Assembly: GCF_024679245.1 (NCBI RefSeq)
Contig: NC_090182.1
Location: 39,287,047-39,351,046, forward strand
Direction of reading: 5' to 3'
DNA length: 64,000 nucleotides
Source: Pseudorasbora parva
Taxonomy: Eukaryota > Chordata > Actinopteri > Cypriniformes > Gobionidae
Below, piece by piece: positions 37,506 through 50,565 of this stretch. Under the pieces are notes generated by a model. It ran no database searches. It worked only from the letters and a program-made list of their open reading frames with translations, and was not told the origin of the DNA. Position numbers and translations under genes: made by a program. Every line of letters starts with the position of its first letter. Positions within the stretch are counted from its first letter, which is position 1.

Positions 37506-38993
37506 CTTGTAGTGCTTACCTGCTTGTAGTTATCAGTATACTGTTATATTCTATTAAATGACTTTGTCATTTCACACTGTGGCCAATTTAAAGTTACCAA
37601 CTAAATGAGACATACTGAGTTTATAATTAAATGTAGGCTATTAATTGCGTTTAATTATTGCATCTAAAGATTTTTCACGTGAATAAAGGCAAATAGATTT
37701 GCACACTTTGCTTAATCCCTGGTGAGGTCTAGTCTGTTAAACTTGTCAGAAGTTCTCGTTTCTAATCTGCCCTCGTGGTCTATTTTTTCTCTCATCAAAA
37801 CCGAATACCATCAGTGGTTGTACATCAAGAGCAGGAACAGTTTTTGTGCGTTTTGTTTCGCGATCTGACCGGAACAAACAGAAAGTCTCTGCAACGGCGT
37901 TAAGCGTTAGATTAAAGCGCTCGTCTGTGTGAAGACTGCATGAGCCGCGTTTGCTGCATTGAACTGCATTGTTTGTATTAGTTAGGTTAATCCGTGAAGC
38001 AAGATGTTTTAAAAAAGTGGTAGGGACATGTCTATGGAGAGAAAACAGTATCAAAACCCATGGGCGTAGGTTTAGGGGGGGGTACGCTAGGTACTAGTCC
38101 AGTGGCGGAGCTAGACTTTAAAAACAGGGGTGGCAAAGGGGTGGCAAGGTGTTATTTTGGGGGGTCAATATACAAAGTGTTCAATTACACTAAAAATAAA
38201 TTATTTCCCACAAAATGTAGCGAATCCGCCAGGGTGCAAGCCCAACTGGCTTTTAAAGGGAATGGGAGATGACTCACTTATTTAATGCACTTGAAACTTA
38301 AATCTGAATTTAAGACACAATTTACTGCCTCTCCTCACGGCTCTGACCTGCTGGTGATACACTGGGTTCTTGTGTGTCATTATCTTTCTCTTCTTGACTT
38401 CCCTGTCCACCACCTACATATGGTTCACTACAACAGTTGACACTGGGACTGGGATCTGTTTGGCCCTGATCTGCACCTGACTTTTGCTTCTTTTCTCTTT
38501 TTTCTCTTCATTCTGCTGTCCCTATTCAAAGAAAAGCTTGGTTACACACCTCATGAAGAAACCATAATTTGGAACAATTTGCTTGTTATTATTTACCATG
38601 TGTACACTGTTACTAATAATAATACAAATATTAAAGTAATACATTACGACAAAATCTGAGTATTTTGAGGTCTAGCCTATTTGACAACACAAGGAAATTG
38701 CTTTAAGACATCTATACATGTATGTTATGTTAAGTAAGGGATTATGTATAGCGAGGCAGTTAAAGCGAATACAACACCGACAGGTTGTTTAGGAGCCTGG
38801 CGTGAAGCGGAGGGATCTTAAATCAGCCTGAAAGGGGTTGTATTCGCTATAACAACCGCGTCGCTATACATTATTCCGCTTATTACATGGCTACTACCTA
38901 CCAAATAAATAAATAATTTGAATCTCTCACTGACTATTTCTCTCACACACGTTTGTTTTTGTGAAAAGTGGGGACATGGGTAATGTCCTCATA

Positions 38994-38998
<5 letters not shown>

Positions 38999-39061
<63 letters not shown>
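38999..39061. repeat. (CA)n microsatellite
   Basis: This is a pure CA dinucleotide run of about 60 bases inside the inner hAT element. Confidence 0.98.
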
Positions 39062-39067
<6 letters not shown>

Positions 39068-39147
39068 TAAATAGTTTGATAAGTTTAAAGTTTTTAATAG
39101 TTTGATAAGTTTAAAGTTTTAAACAGTTTGATAAGTTTCAAGTTTTA

Positions 39148-39173
39148 GATAGATAGATAGATAGGTAGATAGG

Positions 39174-39268
<95 letters not shown>
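39148..39268. repeat. (GATA)n microsatellite
   Basis: About 120 bases of GATA tetranucleotide, with a few GGTA variants near the left end, produce a meaningless Tyr-Leu-Ser-Ile frame on the minus strand. Confidence 0.98.
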
Positions 39269-39289
39269 GTCAGTTTGAACAGTCTTTCG

Positions 39290-39960
39290 CTCATTTGAAC
39301 ATCTAAAATGCAATTTATTTATGTGATTCAAAACTGAATTTTCAGCTGAATTATTCCAGTCTTCAGTGTCACATGATCCTTTAGAAATCATTGTAATATG
39401 ATGATTTGCTCCTCAAGAATTATTTATTATTATCAATGTTGAAAACAGTTTTTTTTTCAGGATTATTTAATTAATAGAAAGTTCAAAAGAACAGCATTTA
39501 TCTGAAATATAAAGCTTTTTCAACTTTATAAATGTCTATACCGTCACTTAATTAATTTTTAAGGCATCCTTGCTGAATAAATGTATTCCTTTCTTTGTTT
39601 ACCCACCCCCTACCCCCGGTAGTACAATGTTACTAAAGTTTTCAATTTCAGATGAATACTGATTTGTTTTTGTTTTTTACTTTCTATTAATTAAATAATC
39701 CTAAAAGTGTTTTAACATTGATAATAACCATGTTTGTTGAGGAGGAAATAATTATATTATAATGATTTCTGAAGGATCATGTGACACTGAAGACTGGAGT
39801 AATGATGCTGAAAACACAGCTTTAAATCACAGAATAAATTACACTTTACTATATTCAAATAGAAAACAGTTTCTTTATATTTTAATAATATTTCACAATA
39901 TTACAGTCAACATTACTTTTTTATTTTTAATAAAATAAATGCAGCTTTGTTGAAGATACT
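39290..39960. repeat. Fold-back repeat with AT-rich arms
   Basis: Left-arm sequences such as CTTCAGTGTCACATGATCCT recur inverted in the right arm (AGGATCATGTGACACTGAAG at about 39772). This is a very common cyprinid repeat. Confidence 0.7.
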
Positions 39961-41329
39961 CATTTCAAAAACAATTAAAATAGTCGATTCCAAAATTGTG
40001 TGTGTGTGTGTGTGTGTACAGTTTACAATCTCAGGGCTGTCTTCATTTAGACATATGCTCTCTTCCCCACCCTTCTCATGTGGTGCTGAATAGATTTCAG
40101 CAGTAAAGAGAGAAAGCATCCGTGGTGATGGTTTTTCTCCATTTACCTGACATTTTATAGTGCTGCTTGTTCATCCACGGACAACCGAACCGATGCTTCA
40201 ACCCACCAAAGGCATAACTCATGTGACGTGATGATGCTTGATTTGAGAAATGCTCAAGTGACGTGTCTACTCACGTGCAGCGGTTGTTGCCAAGTGAATT
40301 CGTTCCCAGGGATCAATACCCACTAATAAACCGTTCCATTTATTTTTTTATATTGTTTCGCGGCCGCGGTACTTTTTAATTGTAGCCCAAAATACCGCAA
40401 CCCGCGGCTCCGTAATTTTTCCCGCAACTCCTTTTTTAAAATAGCCCAATTGTGCGGGAAAACCGCGACCCTGGCAACTATATGTGTGTGCTGCTTCCCG
40501 CGTTGTTTTGGAGTCGTTTGGGGCACGTCACGAAGGAGCTGCGTGTCAGCTTAACCAATGAAAAGTGTAGCAGCAACAGCACGCTGCAGCTGCACGCTTA
40601 TGAGCGCTGCCTAACCGTGCGTTCACACCGCCGCCGGCGAGAGCGTCAAAATTCGCTCTTGCCGCCCTGACAACGACGCTGTAGAAAGCTCCGTGGACGT
40701 GCTGCCGCTCTGACGTAGATCGAATGTTTTTTCTTTTTTTAAACTGTATTTAAAGAGGCCGCACATCAAACAAGCATGTTGATGGATATACTGACCACAA
40801 GTAGGGTATAAATTAACTTCATGAAATCGTTTAAATGTGAAAGTAAGAATTAATTGCACACCCGCTGAACAACGAGCGTTCTAGCGCCTATAAAATAGTG
40901 TTGCGTGACTTCTTAACAAATTACACATCACTATGAATGATCTTGTCATAAATGATAGGGAAACCCGCACAGCAATGATCAACCTCTCCTACAAATTGCT
41001 TGGGAACTAATGTGGTCGGAACCAAAGTTTACAGGCCTGCGTTCTCTGGATTTCTCTCAAGCGGAGCACTTCTACATTCTGACTGGTTGCCGCCTGTTGC
41101 CGCCGAACCGCGTCATAGCTCATTACCATAAAGTTGAGCTGATTTCAACTCTCCTCGACGCCCAAATCGTCCAAGACTGTATTCACGTCCGCTGGGAGAT
41201 TTGGGAAATGTTAGTAAAATTCAAACAGTGTAATGTTTTCAGCGGGGTGGCAACAGGGGTGGCAAGGACTTCGTCTGGGGGGGCAATTGCCACCCCAACT
41301 AGCCCTCTGGCTCCGCCACTGTACTAGTC

Positions 41330-42440
41330 CCAATCAATATTTTAAGATGGCAAAATTGTCCCCACCAATATTTTAGCGAACTCCTTCGCATGGATCGATT
41401 CCGACGGCCAGGACGAAACAAATAAAATGGTTGTCAGTCCCTTGAAATACGGAATCGTCCTCGTCCCTTATTTACAAGCAAAATGACGCGTCCCGTATTA
41501 AACCAACGGGACGCGATGCACAAGATTGCGGCTTTGTTGCCATAGCGACGGAGTCTAGAGAGCATGCGCTGGAAACCTGCGCGTTTTTTTTAAAAACATG
41601 TCGAGCTCGCGTCCACCGTTTGAACGCAAGAGGATTTCCAGATATAGAGCTGAATAGAAACAAAGGGGTCAGTGAGTTTGTCCAGTAACTCACGATGAAC
41701 CTAAGGCGAACTGCGCACTTAGAAGCATTTCAGTGTCTCAGCCTGTCTGATTAAAAGCATGCAATGACAGAAACATCCATGAACTAAAGGTAGGGCTATT
41801 GTTTTTTTTAATGCATAATATATACATTATCAGAGCTTGGCAGACTTATTTTTCTAGACATAGACCTGTTAATTAATAGATTATAGCCTAATTAATGTTA
41901 TTAACTTATCATTTAGCAGTTTGACATTTAAAAAATATTTAGATTAAAATGGGACAAATAATTACATAATAATATAGTCATAATAGTAAATGAATAAAGA
42001 AAATTAAACATTTTTGAATTTCAGATTTGCCAGTAAAGTGGTTACTGGGTCGGAATGACTTCTTAAAGAGACCCTCACCCTTAAGTTGTTCCAAACCTAC
42101 ATGCATTTCTTTATGTTGAATACATAGGAAGACACATTCCTACCATGGAAGTAAATGGTGCCCCAAAGCAGCCTGGTTACAAACTTTCTTCAAAATATCT
42201 TCTTTTGTGTTCAGCAGAAGAAAGAAACTTATACAGGTTTGGAACATCATGAGGGAGAGTAAATGATGACAGAATTTACATTTTTGGGTGAACTATCCAC
42301 TTAAAGTACACCAATACAGGCTACTAAAGAGTTCTTTAGAAATAAATAAAATAATCAAATGTAAAATAATATAAAATGTGCTCCGTTGCAAGTTTACATA
42401 CTTGATTGTTTATTGTTGAGCTGTTTTCATTGTTTCATTG
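41330..42440. other. Interior of the outer hAT element
   Basis: The stretch holds a repeat-like block at 42060-42305 that ends TTTTTGGGTGAACTATCCAC, similar to one Angel-type end. No transposase exon was recognised. Confidence 0.35.
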
Positions 42441-42719
42441 TCACTCTTATCACTCTTATATTGCCAAGTTCATAAATTATTTTCAAAAACAGATTCAAAA
42501 CTGATTTGGAAAAAAACATAAACACTAAATAACTTATTTTCAATATAAAAAGTGATTGTGGACTGGATATTTTTTGACATTTTATCACAGTCTTGGGCAT
42601 GTCAAAGATTAGTAACAACACTGGCTTTTAAGCATTGTTAGTTTGTGTGCAGCATCAGATTTGCATTTTTTCCCCTCATTTTCTCCCTCATTTATATGCA
42701 GTTATAATACTCAAAAGCC

Positions 42720-42851
<132 letters not shown>

Positions 42852-43045
42852 AGGGCCGGGACTTTAACGCGTTAATTAAGATTAATTAATTACGTGACTT
42901 TAACGCGTTAATTAATTACGCAAAAAAATTAAAAATTTAACCGCATTTATTTTTGCACCGCGGAACGTTTTTCAATGAATCAGTTTCGACGGACCGATTA
43001 TACTGGAACACCAACTAGCGCTCCGGAGTCAAGACAACAACATGG

Positions 43046-43163
43046 GTGCGTCTCAATCAGCTCCCTAGTTCAGTAGTCAGGGCACTGATCAGGGAGTCAG
43101 CCCATTGACTTATGTCTTGATCAGTGCCCTGACTAGGGAACTACGGAGCTGATTGAGACGCAG
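43046..43163. mobile_element. Palindromic MITE, 118 bp
   Basis: The left arm TGCGTCTCAATCAGCTCCCT is repeated inverted at the right end (GGAGCTGATTGAGACGCA). The two arms match over nearly all their length around a short loop. It interrupts the 5' side of the hAT relic's coding region. Confidence 0.8.
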
Positions 43164-43176
43164 GGCATGAGTGAAC

Positions 43177-43392
43177 ATGAACGAAGAAGCTGATGAGACC
43201 GCTTTGCTTGGCCCCGTGGATGGGAAATTTTGTTTTAAAAAACGAAAGAATGGAAGCGTCGTCAAGAGCAGGGTTGTGTGCAAGCTACACAACAAGGAAT
43301 TTGCATATCACCGCAGCACATCGAGCCTCAAATATCACAAATATGCTTTTGCTACACTTAATGGCAAACATTGCGCTGGTCTGCTCGACTGA
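43177..43392 (+). pseudogene. hAT transposase BED-finger relic
   Basis: The frame starts MNEEADETALL and contains VVCKLHNKEFAYHRSTSSLK, which resembles the BED zinc finger found at the N-terminus of hAT transposases and ZBED proteins. The second zinc ligand of the usual C-x2-C pair is replaced by His, and the frame stops at 43392 long before the catalytic domain. It is a remnant only. Confidence 0.65.
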
Positions 43393-44037
43393 AATAAATA
43401 AACAATATTTTGTTGATTAAGCTTATGTATTCAGTCATTATTCAATGGTATACTAAAAATACATGTGAAAAATTACTTCTCATTGTTCTCAGGTAAAATA
43501 TTTATATGCGATTAAAATGTGATTAATTTCGATTAATTAATTACAAAGCCTCTAATTAATTAGATTAATTAATTATATATATTAGCACAGTCCTATCTAA
43601 AGGGTTAAGGGTGCCACCAGGTTATCAACTGTAAAAATTACACATTTTAAAAAATTTGATCCTGTACAAAAGTTAACAATGCATCAAAGCTAAAGTTGTT
43701 ACTAATCGTTGACATGCCCAATACTGTAAAAAAATATCCAGTCTACAATCACTTTTTATATTAAAAATAAGTCATTTTGTGTGTGTGTGTATTTTTAAAA
43801 AAAATTTATCAGTTTTGAAAATCATTTATGAACTTGAAAATTAAAGAGTATTTTGTTTTATTATTATTTTGGTATTGGATAATTTGAACTGAAGAGCGTC
43901 ATAAATTAATAGACTTATTAATAAACTATGGTGCATTTCCATACTCAGTAACATAAATAATAGACTATATAATCTGGGCAAACCTGGTGGGATGTCCCCA
44001 CCAAAGCTGAGACCAAACCTACGCCCTTGTCAAAACC

Positions 44038-44312
44038 TTCCACAAATGTACGTGAGAGATCCACATTCGCGTGTACCAATCCACAAATGCACGCGAGAGA
44101 TCCACATGCGCACGCACCAATCCACAAATGCACGCGAGAGATCCACATGCGCACGCACCAATCCACAAATGCACGCGAGAGATCCACATGCGCACGCACC
44201 AATCCACAAATGCACGCGAGAGATCCACATGCGTGCACCAATCCACAAATGCACGCGAGAGATCCACACACACAAAGCAATCCACAAATGCACGCGAGAG
44301 ATCCACACACAC
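44038..44312. repeat. 41-bp minisatellite, about 7 copies
   Basis: The unit begins AATCCACAAATGCACGCGAG and continues with AGATCCACATGCGCACGCACC. It forms part of the left arm of the fold-back element. Confidence 0.95.
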
Positions 44313-44449
44313 ATTTAATTATGTGTAAATTACACACCTGTAATTTAATGCACAGTCTTTTGCATTGGTGTTCTTCTTAGAATGCCCCTGAATATGCGCT
44401 TTTGTACCTGTGGAATGTTTTGAGACTGTCGTTCCGTGGCCTTGATTCA

Positions 44450-44811
44450 CAAATGCACAGAAGCCTATCCGTATCTGTCCCAAAGATGCGATACAGTGTT
44501 CTTCCTCCAGAGGGCGCTTACCGGCCTTCGAACTGAATCTTCCAAAGGGCTAAATTCATTTTGTTTTCTGATCATTTTAAGTCTTTAAAATTATTTCTGT
44601 AACTGTTGGTCATTACTAGGCTCAGTACTAACGCAAGTGCTGTGCCAAGTGTGAGACTGAACAGGGCAGGCACGTGCAGAGGGGGAGCTTTGGGTGCTCG
44701 AGCCCTAGCCCTTTTTCAAAATAAATCAAAAGTGCCCCTCTCAGACAAATATCAATGATAATATTTGTGGTCAATAAAACACCAAACTCAGGAAATATCA
44801 TAGCCCAGAAT
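44450..44811. other. Loop of the fold-back element
   Basis: This is single-copy within the element. It is shared, inverted, with 17945-18209, and its first part with 6160-6273. No coding evidence was found. Confidence 0.6.
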
Positions 44812-44947
44812 ATCAAGGCCACGGAACGACAGTCTCAAAACATTCCACAGGTACAAAAGCGCATATTCAGGGGCATTCTAAGAAGAACACCAATGCAAAA
44901 GACTGTGCATTAAATTACAGGTGTGTAATTTACACATAATTAAATGT

Positions 44948-45336
44948 GTGTGTGGATCTCTCGAGTGCATTTGTGGATTGCTTTGTGTGTGTGGATCTCT
45001 CGCGTGCATTTGTGGATTGCTTTGTGTGTGTGGATCTCTCGCGTGCATTTGTGAATTGGTGCGCGCATGTGGATCTCTCGCGTGCATTTGTGGATTGGTG
45101 CGCGCATGTGGATCTCTCGCGTGCATTTGTAAATTGGTGCGTGCGCATGTGGATCTCTCGCGTGCATTTGTGAATTGGTGCGCGCATGTGGATCTCTCGC
45201 GTGCATTTGTGGATTGGTGCGCGCATGTGGATCTCTCGCGTGCATTTGTAAATTGGTGCGCGCGCATGTGGATCTCTCGCGTGCATTTGTGGATTGGTAC
45301 ACGCGAATGTGGATCTCTCACGTACATTTGTGGAAG
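44948..45336. repeat. Inverted 39-43-bp minisatellite, about 10 copies
   Basis: This is the reverse complement of the 44038-44312 array, with units GTGGATCTCTCGCGTGCATT plus a variable joint (GTGCGCGCAT or TTTGTGTGT). It forms the right arm of the fold-back element. Confidence 0.95.
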
Positions 45337-45847
45337 GTTTTGATACTGTTTTCTCTCCATACATGTCCCACCTGTCCCACCCGCAAATTACGCCTATAAG
45401 TTAAAAAAAAAATTGGTTGATTGACGCCAATCGGACGTTCATGTTTTTTTTCCGTCTATTTGAAAGTTTGGCTAATAAACATGGTCATTTTTTTTATAAG
45501 TTACATAAACTGCTTTCAGGAGTTTTTGACCGGCATATCATCAAAATGTCCGGAAAACGAAACCTCTGCCGGTCACTTTGACCGGCACCATTTTTTTCTA
45601 GCGGAAACTCTGGGATCAACGTGACGGTGAGTAATGAATGACAGGATTTTCAGTTTTGGGTGACCTACCCTTTAAGTGGTGCGTTTTCCCACTCTATATA
45701 AAAGACATAAATGGGAGATTATTTATAATAAACATGCTGAAACAAAAAAAATCTATACATTAAGATAATGGTGCACAATCAAAATTAAAGATGCTAACGC
45801 ATAAGAAAGATAACGCATCCTCTGGTGTTATTGATGTCTACCGGAAG

Positions 45848-46550
45848 TTAAAGTGTTACTTCAGCGATTAGCATATGGCTTTGTATCAGTAGAAACCCTG
45901 GAGAATATTCAAATTATTGTGCTTTCCCCCCTCATATCTCCCTGAGACAAGAGATTTATGCATTTTATTTCTGGAAAAATTCCTCCTATGATGCAATATG
46001 ACGATTTTTGCATCATAGGAGGAATGTTTGCCCAGAGGCTAAAGACTACAGCCAGCAGAGGGAGCTATTTCCGCATGTTTTGAATCCGCGCATGGGGGAT
46101 GGAGATCACACTCAGCTGGCAGGGAGAGCTCAGCTTGCAGACAGGAGCTGTGTCCCAAAGTGAAGGGTGCGCACTTCGAAGGCCAGACCAGGCCACGCCT
46201 TCAAAGTGCACGAAGTGCGCGAAGGGCGAACCGAGAGACAGGGTTGCCAGGTCTGAATAATAAAACCCCTCCAATTGTAATTCAAAAGTATCGGAATCAC
46301 GGCCAGAATGGACCAAAATATCCCAAAATGCGGGGCGCGGGCAGTAGAAATATTGCTTAAGTAAAGACAACTTAACCTGTGGACTATAGGCCACAAACAC
46401 CCCAAAGCAACAAGCCTAAATGCAACCCGATTCCAGACTTGGCAACAATGAACCAAAGCGCCGTTAATGGACTAGCAGGTTCTGACAACTGACAGCGGAC
46501 GTTCGTGAGGAGATTTTAAAAAGAGAAATGGAGCATATACTACTACTTAG

Positions 46551-46583
<33 letters not shown>

Positions 46584-48981
46584 TTTTTTTGAGCTTTCTA
46601 TTGGGTTTTGACATGCTTCAAAGCCTGCGACGATGGGCTGGACCATAAGCATGTAAATATGTAGCCGGTTAAATATTGTCAAATTGCAAATATTATTTAA
46701 CAGTTTATTTCTTATGTTAAATGTAACTGTTACAATATATTTTAAACATTTAGCCTATACGTCCAAGTTTGTTTTTGTTTTTTTTAAGTAGGCCTACTTA
46801 TTTTTATTCAACTCATCATCTCAGATGCATTTTTTATGGCATGCCATGCAGCCGTCGACCGATTCGGCCCCGCAGAGCTGCGGACAGTGGAAATATGCAC
46901 TCATCCCAGAAGATGATGTCCCGCTCAGGCCTTACCAGAGTCTCTATTGTGCATTATTCCCCATCCCGGTCCAGCTCCAGCTTCTCCCGCTCAGCGCAAT
47001 GAAAGTGTTGAAAAGTGTTTTCTTCTGGTTTGGCTGATAATAAAAATTTGTTGTTTCTAATGTTAAACTTAAGTTATTTTATTGGTCTATAAATAGGCTA
47101 TAGTTGTAAAAAGCCTAAGTAGGCTAATAGACCAATTTATTTTCATTTACGCATTTTAAATTACATGACAAGAAAATATGTGTATAGCCTAAACATTTAA
47201 TGTAGCTACAAATTATAACGTGCATTACAAAAATAAACAATAGCTAGGCTATAGAAAAACCATTTAATTTAGCCTACGTTTGAAGTTAACGAAAATGAAC
47301 AATAGACAGCAGTTCGTTTAATTTACAAATAACTTGCATAAAAAAGAATAAACTAGCAATTTAAATTGTTCTGTGTCGGCCACGCATTCAGCCTTTGGAG
47401 GATCGATGTTGACCGTCGTCAGTGAACATTCATTCAATCATTCATTCATATATAAAAAAAAAAAAACCTTTATTTTAGCATCTTAGTCAGCAGTTTTCGT
47501 TTATTTGTATTTTTTCTTATAATTCTGAGTGACAGATGTCACATTTGATTTAGCCTATTTTTCTGTGATATTTGTTTTAGTTACGGTGTTGACATACAGC
47601 CTGCTGTAATAAAAATAAATGATTGCACGGACAATTCCTATCCAGTGTCTCTCTTTCTGTAAGGGAAATTTAAAAGATAGATTCTGGAAACAACATCTAA
47701 ATTTAGCTGGATCAGTCGGGTCGGGAATAAAATAATTTATAGCGGGTGAGCACGGAGTGAATTTTACGCGCGAGCGGAATGGTGCGGTGCGGAATAGCGG
47801 GAGCAGGACGAAAATACAGCGCCGCGCAGATTATATTTTGAAGGCTATTTAAAGAAAGTGTATGGGAAAAAAAGAAACAGCGAAAAGGGTGATAATGGAC
47901 TGATCCCTCTTCTTGAGATAATGGTTGAGAAATAAATAGCATTTAAAAATTGGGAAATTAAAGTTTATCTTGCTCAGGGCAGGGAACTGGGAACTGTGTG
48001 AATGCACTAACGTTGAACGTTTTATTTAATTCAAGCGCTTGCGCTGTTGTGTTCAATAGTACCCAGGCTACACTTGAGTTACCGACCGCTACCGTCTTTA
48101 ACTGGAATCTGATCGAGTGCCGCGGGAATGCGGACCAGTCAAATCCTGTAGTCACCAGTGTGCTATGAATTCTGGGATAGGGAAGGCTGCGAAGTTATGA
48201 GAAGGTCCCATCTGCTGTACCCTTCCTTTGCCTGAGAACCGAAGGGCGCATTTTGAAGTCGCTCATGAATTGCGGCAGCCTTCGTCGCACCGCTGTGACG
48301 CAATCGCACTTCAAATGCGGCCTTCAGAGCGCTTCAGAGGTGCAGCTTTCACTTTGGGACAGCCTACGTAGTGCCGCTGTGACGTAGTTGCACTTCAAAT
48401 GCGGCCTTCAGAGGGTGCAGCCTTCACATTGGGACAGTCTTCGTAGTGCAGGTATGACGTAATCGCACTTCAAATGCGACCTTCGAAGTGCGCGCACTTC
48501 ACTTTGGGACACAGCTAGGATCATTTAAACGGAGCTATGGTGAGCAATGTAAGTCTTTTAACTTCTCAAATTCATTTCTATGAAAGTTAAGCTTGCAAAG
48601 GCATGAACTGAAACGCGTGCCAGACTGAACTGGCGTTGTGAATGTATGCCGCGAATGTAGTCGCGATTACCTCAGCTCTCATCACTCGTGCAGTTAGTGC
48701 TCAGTGCTGTGATACTCGCGCGGTGACTCACACGTTCAGTTTTTAATTGTAGTGTCTTCTCTAACTCAGTCACAGTAATGAAGTTGGTGGCGTTGGGAAT
48801 GGCAGAGGGCAGCGAAGCATTCTGGGCATTGTAGTCTTTCATCCCCATGGGACAAACATACATTTTCTGTCTTTTCTCAGTCTAGAAGACACCAAATTCA
48901 AAAATAATTTCACATTTCTACTGCATTGATGACCCAGTTTAAATACAGATTCATCTTCCCAGCGCTGAAGTACCCCTTTAA
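45848..48981. mobile_element. TTAA-bounded element split by another element
   Basis: The outer parts (45848-46145 and 48517-48981) together match the complete element at 31675-32457, including both TTAA ends. The middle is a 2371-bp insertion. Confidence 0.85.
46146..48516. mobile_element. DNA element with AGCTGTGTCCCAAAGTG ends
   Basis: The ends AGCTGTGTCCCAAAGTGAAG and CACTTTGGGACACAGCT are inverted. The flanks are AGG on both sides, a possible 3-bp duplication. GC-rich inner repeats of CACTTCAAATGCGGCCTTCA occur several times at about 48300-48500. A (TA)n tract lies at about 46552-46580. An open stretch at 46825-47037 (KYALIPEDDVPLRPYQSLYC) might be a transposase scrap. The superfamily is unassigned. 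Confidence 0.7.
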
Positions 48982-49212
48982 GTTTGGGCCACAAAAGCGC
49001 GCATGCGCAGTAGCGTTTGTTTATGTTGTTACCGTTGAAACCGTCTATAGTAGTAGCCTCAAGCATCTAGAAATGAAAGCGTAAATTTCAACATTATAAA
49101 ACCAAGTCAAAATATTTTTTTTCTGATACTGGTGTTCCCATCATGCACTGGAGCTTGAATAATTAATAAAGTTGATTTTTTCAGTTTTCCAGCTGTATTT
49201 ACAGTTGTATTC
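48982..49212. other. Short intergenic stretch
   Basis: Nothing was recognised apart from AT-rich DNA leading into the palindromic array. Confidence 0.4.
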
Positions 49213-49470
49213 TTACTAGTAAAAACTGAATTGTAGAGCTCTATAATTCAGTTTTTTACTACTAACAATTCCAATTAGAGAGCTCTACAATTCATTTATT
49301 ACTAGTAAGAATTAAATTGCAGAGCTCTATAATTCATTGTTACTAGTAATAAGAGCTCTCTAATTCAATTGATACTAGTAAAAACTGAATTAGAGAGCTC
49401 TTTAATTCAATTCTTACTAGTAACAATTCTAATTACAGAGCTCTATAATTGTATTATTACTAGTAGAAAC
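49213..49470. repeat. Palindromic 42-45-bp tandem array
   Basis: About six units alternate the palindromes TTACTAGTAA and GAGCTC, separated by AATTGAATT-like arms. Each unit can form a hairpin by itself. Confidence 0.85.
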
Positions 49471-50565
49471 TCCTGTTCATGAGATGCAAAACAGATTGCA
49501 GATTTTCCGCCTACAAAAGTGCGTTTCAAAATAAAAGCCCTGTAGCGTGGTTCTAAAGTATCCCGAAATATTTTACAGACTTAGGTAACATACTAATCAT
49601 GTTCACATTAAAGCAACATTAAGATGATGCCTGAGATGAAAGCCTATATTTAGTCGTTATATTCATTCACCTTTGTATATTGGTAAAGCTAAGAGCCAAG
49701 AACACTCCATATACTGGACATAATATAGGTGACTGACATGCCCTAAATGTGCCTAATGTGGGACACCTAAGGTTTAGTGTTTGTAGGTCCCGCATAAATA
49801 TATTAATGTCAGTGAAACTCTGGATTATCTGAAGCTGTGGGGCCATGTCATCAAAATCCCATAATCTCTCAAATGTACAGTCATATGAGACTGTAGCAAT
49901 CATCAGAAAGGAGGGACCTTGTGTGAAAGCCACCCAAAGTGTTTTGACAACCTTGATATTAAAGAGTATAAATTAATTTTAAATATATCAAGTGTTAAGT
50001 ATTGTTATGCAATAATAGAATGATTGTGGTTGTTGTTTAGTAAAATGGAAAACATTAGCCCAAATAGTCTTAAACTTTTTTTATAAATTGTGACTCGAGC
50101 TTTAATCTAGCCTAAAGTTTGTATAGTATAGTTGTATAGTTTTTTCTTTTTCTTTTCTTTTTTTCTCCAGGTTGCAAGATTTTATATTTTGCCTTCAAAT
50201 AAGCTTATGCCTGTTGTGGTTGCATGCGTTTGTTGTTAAGTAAAATGAACACGAGAACAGTGAGGAATTCTGACTGTGCACTTAACTTTTATATATAAAA
50301 ATATATATTATATATAATAACCTAGCCTATGAAAATAGTTGACTAATGTCTTTGTAATAAATGCATAAAAACTATCATATTGTATTATTTGTCTGATGAT
50401 GTTCAATTATCAATCAATCCATCCATAACCAATATAATTACTAGACGATTTTCATTATCATTACATTATCATAGATTTTGGCCTTTATCATAGACTTTTC
50501 AGTGTCCCACATTAGGAATCACCAGATTGTCCACTGCAGCGCCAGTTTCCCACCTGCATGTTTAT
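49471..50565. other. AT-rich intergenic DNA, no gene
   Basis: An 88-residue minus-strand open stretch (49933-49667) has no recognisable motif. Nothing else is visible. Confidence 0.4.

Larger units (their letters stand above)
32133..37991. repeat. Direct duplication, right copy
   Basis: This is collinear with 1-5831. Its left limit cannot be set because the window starts inside the left copy. It ends at the fold-back element. The left copy has lost the outer arm of that element, while this copy has it split by a hAT insertion. Confidence 0.9.
38100..41321. mobile_element. Inner hAT element, 3222 bp, exact 8-bp duplication
   Basis: The ends CAGTGGCGGAGC and GCTCCGCCACTG are perfect inverted repeats, flanked by identical TACTAGTC (38092-38099 and 41322-41329). 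Inside are a small palindromic MITE (about 38734-38884, 'TATGTATAGCG' ends), a (CA)n tract (38999-39061), a GATA array and a fold-back repeat at about 39290-39900. No intact transposase is present. Confidence 0.9.

Noticed and set aside
38322..38521. Minus-strand frame ending in SREERQ, inside the inner hAT element
   Set aside because: There is a stop close to the only good acceptor, and no zinc-finger or catalytic motif, so coding could not be supported.
39119..39391. Frame with Tyr-Leu-Ser-Ile repeats
   Set aside because: It is the translation of a GATA microsatellite.
43945..45364. Long Cys/His-rich frames on both strands
   Set aside because: They read through 39-43-bp minisatellite arrays and the frames change with unit length. 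They are not a zinc-finger protein.
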